Source of the DNA: Epiperipatus broadwayi
Taxonomy: Eukaryota; Onychophora; Udeonychophora; Euonychophora; Peripatidae
Assembly (NCBI GenBank): GCA_028023455.1
Contig: JAQFVV010012420.1
Coordinates: forward strand, 2,292,001 to 2,356,000
Direction of reading: 5' to 3'
Length of the DNA: 64,000 bases
Shown here: positions 49,001-60,820 of the stretch, piece by piece
Position numbering within the stretch: position 1 is the first letter of the stretch
Layout: each line of letters opens with the position of its first letter
Made by a program: the position numbers and the translations under genes
The notes under the pieces: model-generated
Databases searched by the model: none
What the model saw: only the letters and a program-made list of their open reading frames with translations
Told to the model about the DNA's origin: nothing

Positions 49001-52000
49001 ATATTCATATTTTTAAATATTACAATCACTAGAAATAATAAATACGTTTGTAATCAACAGATATGCATTTTCCAAATATTTAAAAATTATTTGGACAAAA
49101 ATTCACCCAATTTATCAACTAAATTATATGAAAATATGATTAATATATTTGCAAGCACAGTATGTGGTTATAACCTATTTTATCTCTATCATTATATGTT
49201 ATACGTCTATGTATCCATTTATAAAGATAGCTAAATATAAATATATGAAAACATAGAACTTGCCATATACTATATTATAGTTATTTGTCTAGAGTCTGCT
49301 ACTGATATATGTTTAACAAAATTTTAAAGGCAATAAAATTGTGCTCATGTTGAATTTTGAAATGTACTGGAGGACATTAAATAAATATAATTATAGATAG
49401 CAAACAGCTATATCTAGTCTTACATACTGTTATTTATTGCATTAATTTCTTTATCAACAGCCTACTATTAATATAATTAAACATTCATTAATTAAAATCT
49501 CTGGCATTTTATGGTATATTGTTGCTATATTTCATATTTATTCTTTAACTTTTTTCATAATAAATTTTGACCTTTTTTAATAATACAAATATCTTATCTG
49601 ACACAAACTGCCCCTAATAAAAAGGATCTATTTATTAAAAAAATCATTTTCTTACTGGGGGGTGGGGGTGGAGGGGTGTTATTGTTGTTGTTTTTAAGTT
49701 GTTGTTTTTTTGTTATAGTGTGTTTTAAGAAAGTATTGATAAAAGACAGAATCAAGAGCTAAAATCTCCATCAACTCTCATCTGAATAAAATAATAAGAA
49801 AATAGAAATCTTGGGCATAACCTACAAATGAGTGCTTGATCATTGTATGATCTCTTATGTAACTAACTATATGATTATTTTATATTTAAATGCTTACTGA
49901 TTTTATTAATTGTAAGTTAATTACATAAAATTCATCATTAAATTACTTAATTACTCCTAATGTTTATTGTCTGGAAGGGATATAGCTTAATTAAAAAACA
50001 ATAATATGAGCACCATAAAAATTTGCTATTAAATATTATTTATTCTCAAGGAAACCATAAAGGTTAATAAGCATTAATCTAAAATAATGTATTATGATAC
50101 AGTCATTTAGCATAAAGAAAAGATATTACAAAAACTAAAAGCAGAATAAATTATTGAAAAAGAGAAATTATGATATCTATATATAAGTAAAAAGATTAAA
50201 ATAATGGAGTAATTATGTGAAAGATATTGAAATAAAGATAAGACTAATCACTAATTAGTTAAAATCTCAATTTTGAATATAATGTAGAAAGATAAGATCA
50301 AGATGCAATATTCAGTAAAAACAACAGAGAGAATTTTTAGCCATAAGAATGACACCATGTTTCTGTGGGGCATGTTAAGAAAGACAATCAAAAAATTAAT
50401 CCCAAGTATTATTAAGATGGAGACTTTAGTAAAAGTTTAGAGTCAAAAATTAGAACTGAATTAGTGTGAATCTAAACTTCATATATCTGGTTCTTGAATA
50501 AATATTAGTTTGTTTCTATAAACTAAAAATGCTGCACTCAATAATCATACGATATTCTCATAGCAGTATAACACTTTGCCTAGTTTAAATAAACTTTGTG
50601 CGGCATATGTCTGTTAATTTGAGATAGCCTTTTATTTTAAAATTTGACTCAAATTATTTTTAGATCATGACCTGAAATCAGTAATAATGAAGTAAAGAAA
50701 TCATCAATGTTTTATAATATAGTCTATCTAAATGCAAAAAATGAAAATCATCAGTTATCAGATGCTATTATTTGAATGAGGTTTTCTATTGTCAAATTGT
50801 TTGCTTTCAAGCAGAAAGCTTATACATACATATTAAATAATAATCCTGCATAAATGTAAATAATTTGCTATATAAATATTAGCTTCTCATCCTCTTACCC
50901 ACTGACTGAAAAATAGGATTTTTTTTTCAAACACTGGCAATCAAAATTATATGTTACATAGATGATAATCAGGATCATCATTGCGTGCCATGACTGCCAG
51001 CCATTCTAACACAAAGTATTAGCATTTTACACATTAATAAATCATCATTAAAAAGATAATATATATTTATCAATATACTTTGTAGAATAAATAATCATTT
51101 TTAAATAGTTTTTCCATTGAAGCTAGGTAATAAACCTATGCTATAAATTATCCATTGAACCAAATAAGTAATGATTTATCCGAAAATTCTTGTGAAAATA
51201 TAATTCAACAGCTGATTTAGTATTAGAGAAAATTATAGGTAAACAAAAATATCTACTTTCCTGTTAGAGAAAAAAAAACCCAATCTAAATAATTCATCAT
51301 ACAATTATATGTAAGCACAGAAGATTGAACAAAATTTATACATTTATGTTAACTATATCTAGTACTTCTTATTGCAAATAAAATATCATTACTATGAAAC
51401 ACCTCAATTCAAAAATGATTAATTCTTAAACATTTTATATCGGCCATCATGGTATTGCAAATAAGTTTCCAAAAGCACTAAGCTGTATTTGGTTTACAGA
51501 AATAATAAGCTTCTCTATAGCTGTGTGTAAGCACACTTATTACATTTATTACTTATAGAAAAGCTAAATTTTTCATAGTATACCCACCAATGAAAAAAAA
51601 AATGGATTGTTCAAAATAAGTTTCAACTTATTCTGATTCCCAACTTTGCATAAAGCCAAAAACTTTTCACTTTTATGCTCAAAGTTTTTTTCACAACAAA
51701 CGATAAAAAAAAAAATGGAAATACTGAAGATTCTCATATTTGAGCATTATTATATCAACCAGCATGAAGAAACAAAAATATGTGATCAATTTATCTGTAT
51801 GTTGTGTGAAAAATACATACTGATTCCCAAGTATATGTTATATCTGATAGCAAAAAAAAAAAAGAATGATTCTATACTAAAATTTCATTTTCAAAACACA
51901 TGGAAATAGAAAAAAATAGCAACAATTTCTGATGTCCAAATACAGATATGTCGGCTTACTCAATGTAGCAAAAGTATATAAAGTATAGGATATCCAATGC

Positions 52001-54414
52001 ATTCTTTTAGGAAATAGATTAATTTACAAATTTATAATAATTTATAATTATTTATAATTTATAAATAATAATTTATAATTATAATAATAAAAAAAATTTA
52101 TAATAAATATTGATTCATAACTGTGTAGGTGACCAAAATCAAAAAGTTGGAATTCTGGACTAAAGGTTTCATTTTGAAAACAAAGGAAAATAATGTCAAA
52201 TGTCCCAGCATTCACACATCAACCAACATGATGTAGCAAAAATGTGTTTGTTATGTAGCTTATAAAAATCATGTCAGTCTATTTATTATTCATTTTACTC
52301 TATGTATAAAATATAAAAGCAAAAATTTGCAATTCTATGCTAAACATTTATTCTCAAAATATCATCAGAAAAAAACATGCCACTTAATAGGCGGTTATTC
52401 AATCATTTTTAAATTCTACAATAATTTCTGAAACAATTTACAAAAATGATGCACATTTTATTATGAATTTTCTGCCACATATACAATGCAAAATTTCTTA
52501 ATGACCAAGTAAATGTAAGCAGTGAATTATTATTTTATTTAATTATTTTTTAAAGCAATAACCATTATCATGCTAATACATTATATTCAATTTTGTTCAA
52601 ATCTTTTTTAAATTATGTATGTTTAATTTTATTCATTTAATATTGTTTAAATCTATTTTTTAATTAATAATTTTATTAAAAACAAATATAGAAATGCTTT
52701 TAATGCATTTTCTCTTTTATAAATCATTTATATACAGTGACAATTTATGAAATACCATAAAAAAATTCTTTAGAACCAAGTAAATATAAATAATGAATTT
52801 ATTTTACTTCATATTTTGTGAAAACAATATTTACTAATAAGTTGCATTTAAATTATATTAAGTCATTACATTTAATTTTTAAACATTTTTCTATTATGAA
52901 TTGCACAATATATTTGAGTTACTTAGTTTAAATTCATAAAATTTTTAAATATAATAATATTTATAAACAAGGGTGTTGTAAAATTATTGTGAAACCTATA
53001 TAATGATTTTAGCTGATTTTACTAACTAGAAATAAAAATACAACTCAAAATACCATATACAGTTTCACTTGGAAAAAAAGCATGTCCAATATGAACATAA
53101 AGTTATAGAATTAACATTTTAATTCCCTTTAAAAGATTTACAATTAGTCACTTGATAGATGCAATTATTAATTGATAAATAGTGTTTAACTAATTTTAGA
53201 CAGTCAATAAACATGGATAAAAAAGTACTGAAACCATCACTACTTGATAATTGGCAAGCATGATTAGAAATACAATTTTCATCACTGTTCCTCTTTGAAA
53301 GAGGTTGAATGACACTTTAGTCTGCAAGAAGATATTTAAAAGCTGTTCCCCCATTTTACCTATATATACACACACATAATAAACCATAAGTCTAGATAAA
53401 TTTAATATCGTTCTGTTTCAGTTATTAGGCATTACTTACATATGCAGTTTTTTTTAAAAAAGATCTTAGGTAAAGATAATAAGTGGATACTAATTAATAT
53501 CTAATTATAATGGTTGCATTGATAACATATTTCTGATATGCTGTTGGCTTATTTAAAAAAAATGTCATTGTTATATAATTTACATGTAATAATCAGTTAG
53601 CTGTTGGCATTTATGTTTTATTATATTAAAATTATTATATAGTTTTTTGAAAGGTTGTAAAGATGATTGTTAATTAATCTATCTTCAAACAGTTTATCTT
53701 TGCCTACTGTAATGAGGTTTAAATATCCATGCAAATTTTATTTTATTCTATTTCAGTCACTACTTTCATTTACAATTATTTAAAAATCTTAGACACGGAT
53801 TGTAAGTGGAATCCATTTACTACCTAATTATAGTTTTGCATTGCAACATAGTGCTGAGATATTTTATTAATATATTTGAGCATGGAGACTATGGTGATAT
53901 AATTTATATATTTATTATAGTTGATTTAAGTCATGAACATATTACTAACATAGTAAAAGCATGTGAAATAAAGCCTAAATGCAAAGAATATTCAATCTGA
54001 TATGTCTGTAAAAAAAATAAAAGTCCAATTTCTTTTTCACATTTTAATTTTTTATCTCTAGCCTTTGAAAATTAAAAGAACAATAATAGAGATAGATTTA
54101 ATGGGTTGCCAGCCTTAGATATATTTTTTAAGCAGTACAATCACTAATGAATCATTTTGAAACTGGATTGAATCAAAATGGCTGAAATTTCATTTGACAA
54201 AAACTGTATGTTTAGAAAGGCCTATTTAGGGATCCCCTTGCCTAATCTTCAAAAATGAGATCAAAAATGGCCTGTTTCAAATAATAGTTATGCTTTTCAA
54301 ATTACTCATTATAACAATAATTATAATAGTAATAATATCAGTAATAGTAGTAATGCAGGAAACATGAATAATACTAAAAATAAGTATTATAAATCATTTT
54401 TTTCTAAATACAGG
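49001..54414. other. No gene recognised
   Basis: AT-rich sequence throughout, with a G-rich patch at 49659-49678 and a dense TTATAAT-type low-complexity tract at 52025-52110. A SINE-like relic (AGAATCAAGAGCTAAAATCTCC) is possible near 49750. Open frames of 63-103 codons here have skewed, low-complexity composition, so I list none as genes. Confidence 0.5.
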
Positions 54415-56045
54415 TGTGAACTTACTTGATATAAACTGTTCAAGACTAGAATGAAGGACTGTACTGATAATTAAAAAGCTGTCAAGATTTAAGATTGATA
54501 TAGATACTCTTAGTGAAACTCATTTTGTAAAGAAAGATTAATCTAAGAGATGAGTAATTATAAGTATTTTTGGAAAGGCAAATCAGATAGTAAAAGGTGA
54601 ATGCATTAGTATCTTTTATTCTTGAAATATTTTATTATATTAATGAAAGCTAAGGGTGTACAAAATCTGTCTTGTATTGGTGCAAATAGTATAACAGACT
54701 TTGGTCAAATGTTGTTGGAAATAATGGTATTAGTGCTACAAAATTCAAATTGGCTGCTCTTACTGAATTTTGTGAACAACACATAGACTGATTTTTATGA
54801 ACTCTTTATTTAGGCAAAAAAAATTACCATAAAGTAATGTGATGTATCAACCCTTAAATCAATGGCTATAAATAAATTACACTATAATTAAAAGTCAGAA
54901 TATAAGGGAAATTCATATTACGCAAGCATTTATAAGTGCAGGCAGGTTTTAAATTAGTATGCCCCAACATTGAAATGATTTGCATTAAAAAGTAGGTATT
55001 ATTTCAATCATATTCATAAGAAATTTATGTTAATTCCTTAGAAGTATTTACAATGTTTACTAAATTTCAACAATTATTAAACACTAAAATTGCTAATTTT
55101 GATCTTTAGAATTGGTTTTTTTTTTTTATAGAAGCATTAATTTTTTGTAAAGAATATATTATGAATACAAGTAAATCTATTCTTGAGTTTATTAAAAAGA
55201 AGAATCATGGCTATTTTTAGACAATGATCGTATTATTAATGCTTAGATTAAAAGGAAACATGTGATATTTTCTGGTTGGCAAAATAATAAATGTCAAACT
55301 TCATAATAAATATAATGATCTGAAGGCAGAAGTGCAATGACTGACTAAAAGATTTTATAAATGATTGATGAATTAAAACTGCAAAAAACATACAAACATT
55401 CATTGATCATGATCACTCTAGATTATTTGTGATTCACTGAAAACAATATATGGATCTAAAAAAACAGTATTATGATCCTATTAAATCCAGAAATGGTACT
55501 CTCTTATATGATGACAATGATATTTCAAATATTGGAAGGAGTTTTTTTTATCATCTTTTGAATAATGATTTACGAACTGAGATGGTGGCTTTCAATGATA
55601 TATCTATTTTATCTTCTCGTTTAGATGTGAACAAAGATATTCAGTTTAGTGAAATCAAATCTTAAGTTCTGATGAAATCATGAAGTTTTAAAGTATATCA
55701 GTTATATGTTAGCTTAAAAATATTGGGAATGTTTTTAGAAATATATGGTGCCTGATCATAAAAATACATCTTTAATCCAAGTTTTAAAAATACATGGAGT
55801 GATAAGGTTTGCCACTTGATCAATAAATACTTCCTTAGTCCAAGTTTTAAAAATACATGGGATACCCATAATGGTACTTCTTTAATCCAATTTCTAAAAA
55901 CAAAAGGAATAGACAAGATTGCAATAATTATCATGGAATATTACTAGCATTCACTACAGTAAAGGTGTTTAAAAAATTATTGAATAGGTTGCTTCCAGTC
56001 ATAAATGAATGAATACTAGAGGCTCAATATCCATTCATTTTTGAC
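54415..56045 (+). mobile_element. LINE fragment (family 3), endonuclease and start of reverse transcriptase
   Basis: Third LINE family, of the type often annotated in animal genomes as craniofacial development protein 2-like. It begins with an endonuclease start in broken frames (LSRFKIDIDTLSETHFV at about 54480-54533; YKYFWKGKSD at about 54560). Further on comes NSLFRQKKYHK near 54800-54830. Then the linker and first reverse transcriptase blocks: YYDPIKSRNGTLLYDDNDIS at 55465-55525, and KRNRQDCNNYHGI near 55905-55945 followed by LLNRLLPVINE. The sequence breaks off near 56045 and the same protein resumes at 59385. Confidence 0.75.
55747..55912. repeat. Threefold short tandem repeat inside the LINE
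   Basis: Three units of about 55-60 bases share TCTTTAATCCAAGTTTTAAA and AATACATGG (units near 55747, 55808 and 55862). In the LINE frame each encodes a version of NTSLIQVLKIHG, equal to the single segment that normally precedes the CDNYRGI block. An intact LINE has this segment once. Confidence 0.6.
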
Positions 56046-57385
56046 TGGAAACCTGAGATATGAAATGAATAATGTGTTTTTCATTTCAGTGCCAGCTATG
56101 TGGTCTTGTTCAACAAGTGTTAAGAGGAGATAAAATAATTTAAATTTAAAATTTATATTGTACTAGGCATGCTTTCAGCAGAATACTGCTAGGATCATAG
56201 CACACTCTTATTTCAGTTAAAGAATTACATTCGTAAATAAATGTACTTCATTATAGAAATAAGACATTTAAAATATTTCTTTTTTTTTTGACAATGGAAC
56301 ATATGATTTTTTTATTAATTGCATATGGATCCTTTGCAATTGCCCATGCTTTCTTGTATTTTCATTTTTTTATCATATCTTTCAGTGCACACCATCTTCA
56401 CATTAGTTTAATTAAAAGCATTACCCACACTCATATTCAAGAAATATGATTATTATTTTGTTTGGCTCTGTTGTATAAATACATGTGCTGGGAAATCATT
56501 GTTGATTTATTAGCTCATAATTCATCACAATAGACAACATGGCATGAGAGGTGTTGTATGTAATTTTAAAAATTCTTTGGGATACGTGTTCTGGTGGTAT
56601 GCATTATTCACAATTTATTCAGTGATTGAGGGGATCTAAAGCTAATATTATATGTCATATTTTAAATATTAAATATGTAATAAGTTTGTTAAAAAATATT
56701 TAAATTTGAGAGAGACTTGTAAATTATACAAATTATGTTTAAAACTTTCTCTTATCAAAGAAAGTAAAGAATATATTGCAAAATAACTCAGTTAAGAAAT
56801 AGATTTTAAATAATTAAATTAAAAAAGAGTAAATCTATTTTGATATGAGATTCAAAAACAAGATAAAAAATTCAGGCAATTTAATAATGACAGTGTTTTG
56901 CAAGTTCAATCATTTAAATAATGAAAGTATTTTTTGAAATCATTGTAATTAAAATGAGGTCAGAAAGGTATCAACAATAAGATATTAAAGTTGTTAATAA
57001 CAAGATTATCAAAATCTATGAAAACAAGATCAAGATGTTCAAAAACAAGAAGTAAAAACAATATATGGTCAGTTTTTCTTGAAAGTGGGATCTGAATTCT
57101 TACTTTATTCAACTGTATCAAACCTACATTATGCTGATTGAAAAGAAGAGGTATCGGATACCATGCTATTTTTCAAATGAATTTCTAATTAAAATGAAAA
57201 ATAAATGTGTAAACTTTAAATTTCAAAAACAGGAGATTGTGAAAGGTTATTATGGTAACTTATGCATGGAATCAATTAATATTTGCCACAGTGGAAAAAA
57301 ATCAAAGTTCAGCTGTGGAACTTTTGCTTTGTAAGTAAAAAAAATTATTTAGACTATATTTATATTAATAAACTATATTTTATAT
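56046..57385. other. Left part of an insertion in the LINE; unassigned
   Basis: AT-rich sequence between the broken LINE and the hammerhead array. No exon or named element. It may belong to the insertion that carried the array or be a separate earlier insertion. Confidence 0.35.
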
Positions 57386-57490
57386 TGAGGCTAAACTCTC
57401 CCTACAATAGTTCCACCAATGCAAGGCAGAATAATCAATGGATGCAAGAAAGTTTGTACATAAAATTCCTATCTAGTGCCTACTCATCCT

Positions 57491-57542
57491 ATATCCCCAT
57501 TCTAGTTTCTAGCTTGTGACTTTCATCAGTGAGGAACCTTGA
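57491..57542 (-). ncRNA. Hammerhead, array unit 1, cleavage site lost
   Basis: Minus-strand core CTGATGA (57529-57523) and GAAAC (57509-57505) are intact, but the cleavage triplet GTC reads AGA. Confidence 0.55.
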
Positions 57543-57916
57543 AATTGAGAACACTGCACTTAGATCTTAGGATCTAATGTAACCCTCCAGAAGCCACCTC
57601 TTATCTTATTAGCTAACTATAAAGTTTTGAGTCCAAAATAAAAACACAATGTTTTCAATTCAAGGTTTTAGATTGTATAAAATTCTCCATATATTTTGGT
57701 GTCTTTGGTTCTTTAATAACCACAGTCACTGTAATTCTATTCAGCAGAATTGGTTTTAAATCATTAAACATCACATGATTACTATTTCTTATGCTTATAC
57801 AAGTTGTTTACACAGAAACTAAACTCTCCATACAGTAGCATCACTAGGGCAAGCCAGAGTAATCAAAGGATGCAGGAAGGTTTATGCATAAAATACCTAC
57901 CTAGTGCCTACTCATC

Positions 57917-57968
57917 CAACATCAGACTGGTTTTTTGCTTGTGGCTTTCATCAGTGAGGAGTTTTGGA
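57917..57968 (-). ncRNA. Hammerhead, array unit 2, core damaged
   Basis: CTGATGA (57954-57948) and GTC are present. GAAAC has become AAAAC and the stem I 3' strand is shortened. Confidence 0.55.
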
Positions 57969-58062
57969 ACTGAGAGCACTGCACTTAGATCTTAGGATCT
58001 AATGCAACCCTCCACTAATCACCTTTTATTAGGTAATTACAAAGCTTTGAGTGCTCTCAGTT

Positions 58063-58102
58063 CCAAGGCTCCTCACTGATGAAAGCCACAAGTGGATATT
58101 GG
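58063..58102 (+). ncRNA. Hammerhead, array unit 3, internal deletion
   Basis: CTGATGA at 58076-58082 and stem I 5' strand CCAAGGCTCCTCA are intact. The segment from GAAAC to the GTC cleavage site is deleted, joining the stem II half directly to GGATATTGG. Confidence 0.55.
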
Positions 58103-58498
58103 ATGAGTAGGCACTAAATAGAGATTTTATGTACAAATTTATTGCATCCATTGATTACTCTGGCTTGCACTGATGATATTACTGTATGAAGATTTTAGCC
58201 TCTATGTAAACAGCTTGTGTAAGCATAAGAAATACTGATCATGTGATGTTTAATGGTTTAAAACCAATCCTATATAACAGGATTATGATGATTGTGATTA
58301 TTAAAGAACTAAAGACACCAAAAAATATGAATGCTGAATTGAGTTCAGATCTATACATCTATACAAGCTAATGAGCTTGAATTAAAAATATTATTGTTTT
58401 CATTTTAGACTCAAAGCTTTATAGTTATTCAATAAGGTAAAAGATGGCTGCTGGAGGGTTGCCTTAGATCCTAAGATATATGTGCAGTGCTCTCATTT

Positions 58499-58553
58499 CC
58501 AAGACTCCTCATTGATAAAAGCCACAAGCTAGAAACTAGTCTGGGGATATTGG
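58499..58553 (+). ncRNA. Hammerhead, array unit 4, core damaged
   Basis: GAAAC (58532-58536), ACTAGTC and stem I 3' strand are intact. The first core strand reads TTGATAA instead of CTGATGA. Confidence 0.55.
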
Positions 58554-58690
58554 ATGGGTAGGCACTAGATAGGGATTTTATGCAAAAATCTTCTTGCATC
58601 CGATGATTACTCTGGCTTGCACTGGTGGTGCTACTATATGGAAAGTTCATCCTCTATGTAAACAGTGTGCATAAGAATAAAAAATGGTGT

Positions 58691-59384
58691 TTATCCTTAC
58701 GTATAATTTATATTATTGATTTTAGCAGGAAGTGAAAGTTTGGGATTAAGCCCTAAAGTGGCCACTCACTAGAGTTATTGTTGTAAGAAAGGTGTATTGG
58801 TTAAAATTATCCCATACTAGATGTATGTGACTATGCTATTAAGCTTATGATGTAAATAAATGTGTTATATATGTAAGGTTAGCCATATCTAGAGTTATAT
58901 TCAGGATATTAAAGGCTAGTGATCTATTCTGGGACAAACGTGATCGACCTTTAAAAAAAAGAACAGATTGTATTGTAAGATTTAATTGAACAATTAATGT
59001 TTTAAGATTAATCAAAATAAACCTGGGATTTTTTTATAAATAACTATTGTTTTCCACCATGCATGTGAACAAAAAAAAAGAGAGCGAGAGAAAAAAAAAT
59101 GGAAAAACGGTTTTCTTTTAAATATATGTCTGACAGTTGTTTTGTAATGAACTATTGTTTTGTTATTAGCTTAAATAGTTTGTTAATATGTATTATTGCT
59201 GGTCTGCATATTTATATCATATCCATTTCATGGGAAGTAACTCATGTTACGTGGAATCTAGCCAGGTATTGCAAATAGTGGCAGTGTAATAGTTATCATT
59301 ATTATATTAAAGAAAAATATTTTCAAAGCTTATTTAAAATTTTATGTATAAAAATATATATATATGTCCATCTATTTCCTGCTG
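58691..59384. other. Right part of the insertion in the LINE; unassigned
   Basis: AT-rich sequence between the array and the resumed LINE. No gene or element recognised. Confidence 0.35.
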
Positions 59385-60335
59385 TTTAATATTAGGTGGC
59401 AGGAAAGTCTTTGAAACAAAGGATGAGTTATATATTGCTTTTATTGATTTGATCAAAATATTTAATTCACTTAATTGAATAGATCTACGGCATTGTTTAA
59501 AATTACTTGTTTGTCCACAAAATTTATTAATATTATACAGTTTGATGATGGGATGAGAAGAAACATTATTAATACAGATGGAAAATCTGAGGCATAAACC
59601 AATGCTACACAAAGTTGTGTACTTGCTCCAACATAGCTTTCAATTTTTATGACAATAATCTTTGGGATTGTTTAGAAACAGCATAGATACTTAATGAAAT
59701 AGAGATCAAGATCTAATACAGGTTTGCTGGTGGAATATTTAATTTGTTTCAATTAAAAGCAAAAATAAAAACATCATCAATTTGGATTCTGGATTTATAA
59801 TATATTGAATATTGTTTATTTTTCCAGTTCAAAAAATAATCTAAAAAAATGTATTTAGTGTTGTGAATGCAACATATGAAGAATTTGATTTAATTATTGA
59901 TCTTGAAAAAACCTCACCTTGGATAGTTACTACTGGAGAATGTAAGATACTTTAAATATCTTGGAAGTTTTATAAATAGAAAGTTGGATTAAAATGTTGA
60001 GGTACAGCATAAACACCAATGTTTATGCTGCTGCTTTTAACAAGTCAAAAAATAGTGTATTTCTTCACAGGGAAATAACTACTGCAACTAAGTTAAGTGT
60101 ATATGAAATGTTATTTTACCTGGATGCCTTATCAATAAAATATAAAGACATTAGAAGAGTTTCATCATTTAAAGATGATCTGCAAAATTTTTAGAATACA
60201 ATGGTGAACTAGAGTATGGATTTTGTGGGAGAGGTAGACCCTGTTTACATTATAAGGATTATCTCAAAAACATTTCAAAGTGTGATGTTGATTATAAGGC
60301 AAAGAAAAGAATATATTATGATATGATTATACATG
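59385..60335 (+). mobile_element. LINE fragment (family 3), reverse transcriptase and thumb
   Basis: Continues the family 3 protein after the insertion. In shifting frames it reads ATATTGCTTTTATTGATTTG (the YIAFIDL block, about 59430), CCACAAAATTTATTAATATT, TTTGATGATGGGATGAG (FHDGM, about 59540), then GTTTGCTGGTGGAATATTTA with CAATTAAAAGCAAAAATAAA (the FNL-RLQAKTK block). Then TACTTTAAATATCTTGGAAG (the FKYLGS block, about 59948) and MLRYSINTNVYAAAFNKSKN, an open stretch from 59994 that covers the thumb. CGRGRPCLHYKDYL is near 60225-60265. Inactive. Interrupted at 60350 by a hammerhead element. Confidence 0.75.
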
Positions 60336-60349
60336 GTCCTGAAATACTT

Positions 60350-60654
60350 AAACAAAGGCAAAACTCTCCATACAGTAGTGCCACCCTGTGCCAAACAGAG
60401 TAATCAATGGATGCCAGAAGGCTTGTGCATAAAATCCCTATCTAGTGCCTACTCATCCAATATCCCCAGACTAGTTTCTGGCTTGTGGCCATCATCAGTG
60501 AGGAGCCTTGGATCTGAGAGCACTGCACCTTTATGCACAAGCCTTCTGACATCCTTTGATTACTCTGTTTGGCACAGGGTGGCACTACTGTATCGGGAGT
60601 TTTGCCTTTGTTTACAACAATTATGTGCTATTATAGAGATGGTGATCATGTGAT
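60350..60654 (-). mobile_element. Hammerhead repeat element, copy E (305 bp), with 14-bp TSD
   Basis: Inserted into the LINE with the direct repeat GTCCTGAAATACTT at 60336-60349 and 60655-60668. The first 84 bases (from AAACAAAGGCAAAACTCTCC) recur inverted at about 60529-60612 with few differences. They are followed by a tail ending TGGTGATCATGTGAT. The middle region between ribozyme leader and inverted arm is deleted compared with copy B. Because the LINE reading resumes after the second repeat, this insertion is younger than the LINE. It carries the best-preserved ribozyme in the window. Confidence 0.92.
60457..60511 (-). ncRNA. Intact type I hammerhead ribozyme (copy E)
   Basis: Read on the minus strand, every conserved core position is present: CTGATGA (60498-60492), GAAAC (60478-60474) and cleavage triplet GTC (60471-60469). 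Stem II is UGGC/GCCA, four perfect pairs closing a CACAA loop. Stem III is the palindrome ACTAGT: in one molecule it gives only two pairs, in a dimer six. Stem I pairs TCCTCA with TGGGGA (one G-U) and CCAA with TTGG across an internal bulge, the usual tertiary-contact arrangement. By family knowledge the RNA should cut after the GTC. Short palindromic stem III is typical of hammerheads in Penelope-like elements and retrozymes. Activity is inferred, not shown. Confidence 0.9.
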
Positions 60655-60668
60655 GTCCTGAAATACTT

Positions 60669-60820
60669 CAAATAAAAAAACTTTCTGCAGAAGAAACTAA
60701 AGATGTCATTGCAAAATATCAAATAAACTAAAAATGGTTTAACGTACTCTATATACAGACATACCTGTGAGTCATAGATTGATTTGTATTGTCATCACAA
60801 AACTCATTTCTAGAGCAGTT
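60669..60820 (+). mobile_element. LINE fragment (family 3), C-terminal zinc-finger-like end
   Basis: LINE sequence resumes after the second duplication copy. Near 60745-60815 it reads as YSIYRHTCESQIDLYCHHKT followed by H, matching the C-terminal C-x2-C...H-x3-H segment of this LINE protein type, with one cysteine lost. Confidence 0.6.

Larger units (their letters stand above)
57386..58690. mobile_element. Hammerhead repeat array: two direct dimers, head to head
   Basis: Four family units. Two on the minus strand have ribozyme positions near 57500-57545 and 57925-57970, a period of 425 bp. Two on the plus strand have positions near 58062-58100 and 58498-58555, a period of 436 bp. The axis is near 58050, where an inverted left half meets GTGCTCTCAGTTCC of the right half. 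Between units the text runs CTATGTAAACAGCTTGTGTA, then TGATCATGTGATGTTTAATG. This shows the direct junction that single copies present inverted. Outer ends are at GAGGCTAAACTCTCC (57386) and about 58690. Tandem dimers of this size match reverse transcripts of a multimeric or circular RNA of about 430 nt (inference). No target-site duplication is found. Confidence 0.8.

Noticed and set aside
55698-55934. 78-codon minus-strand frame with repeated FLKLGL phrases
   Set aside because: It is the antisense of the threefold repeat inside the LINE.
57804-57995. Open frame reading MQEGLCIKYLPSAYSSNI, also seen at 57283 and 60333
   Set aside because: Similar peptides recur because they translate the conserved hammerhead element antisense strand. 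There is no independent coding evidence.
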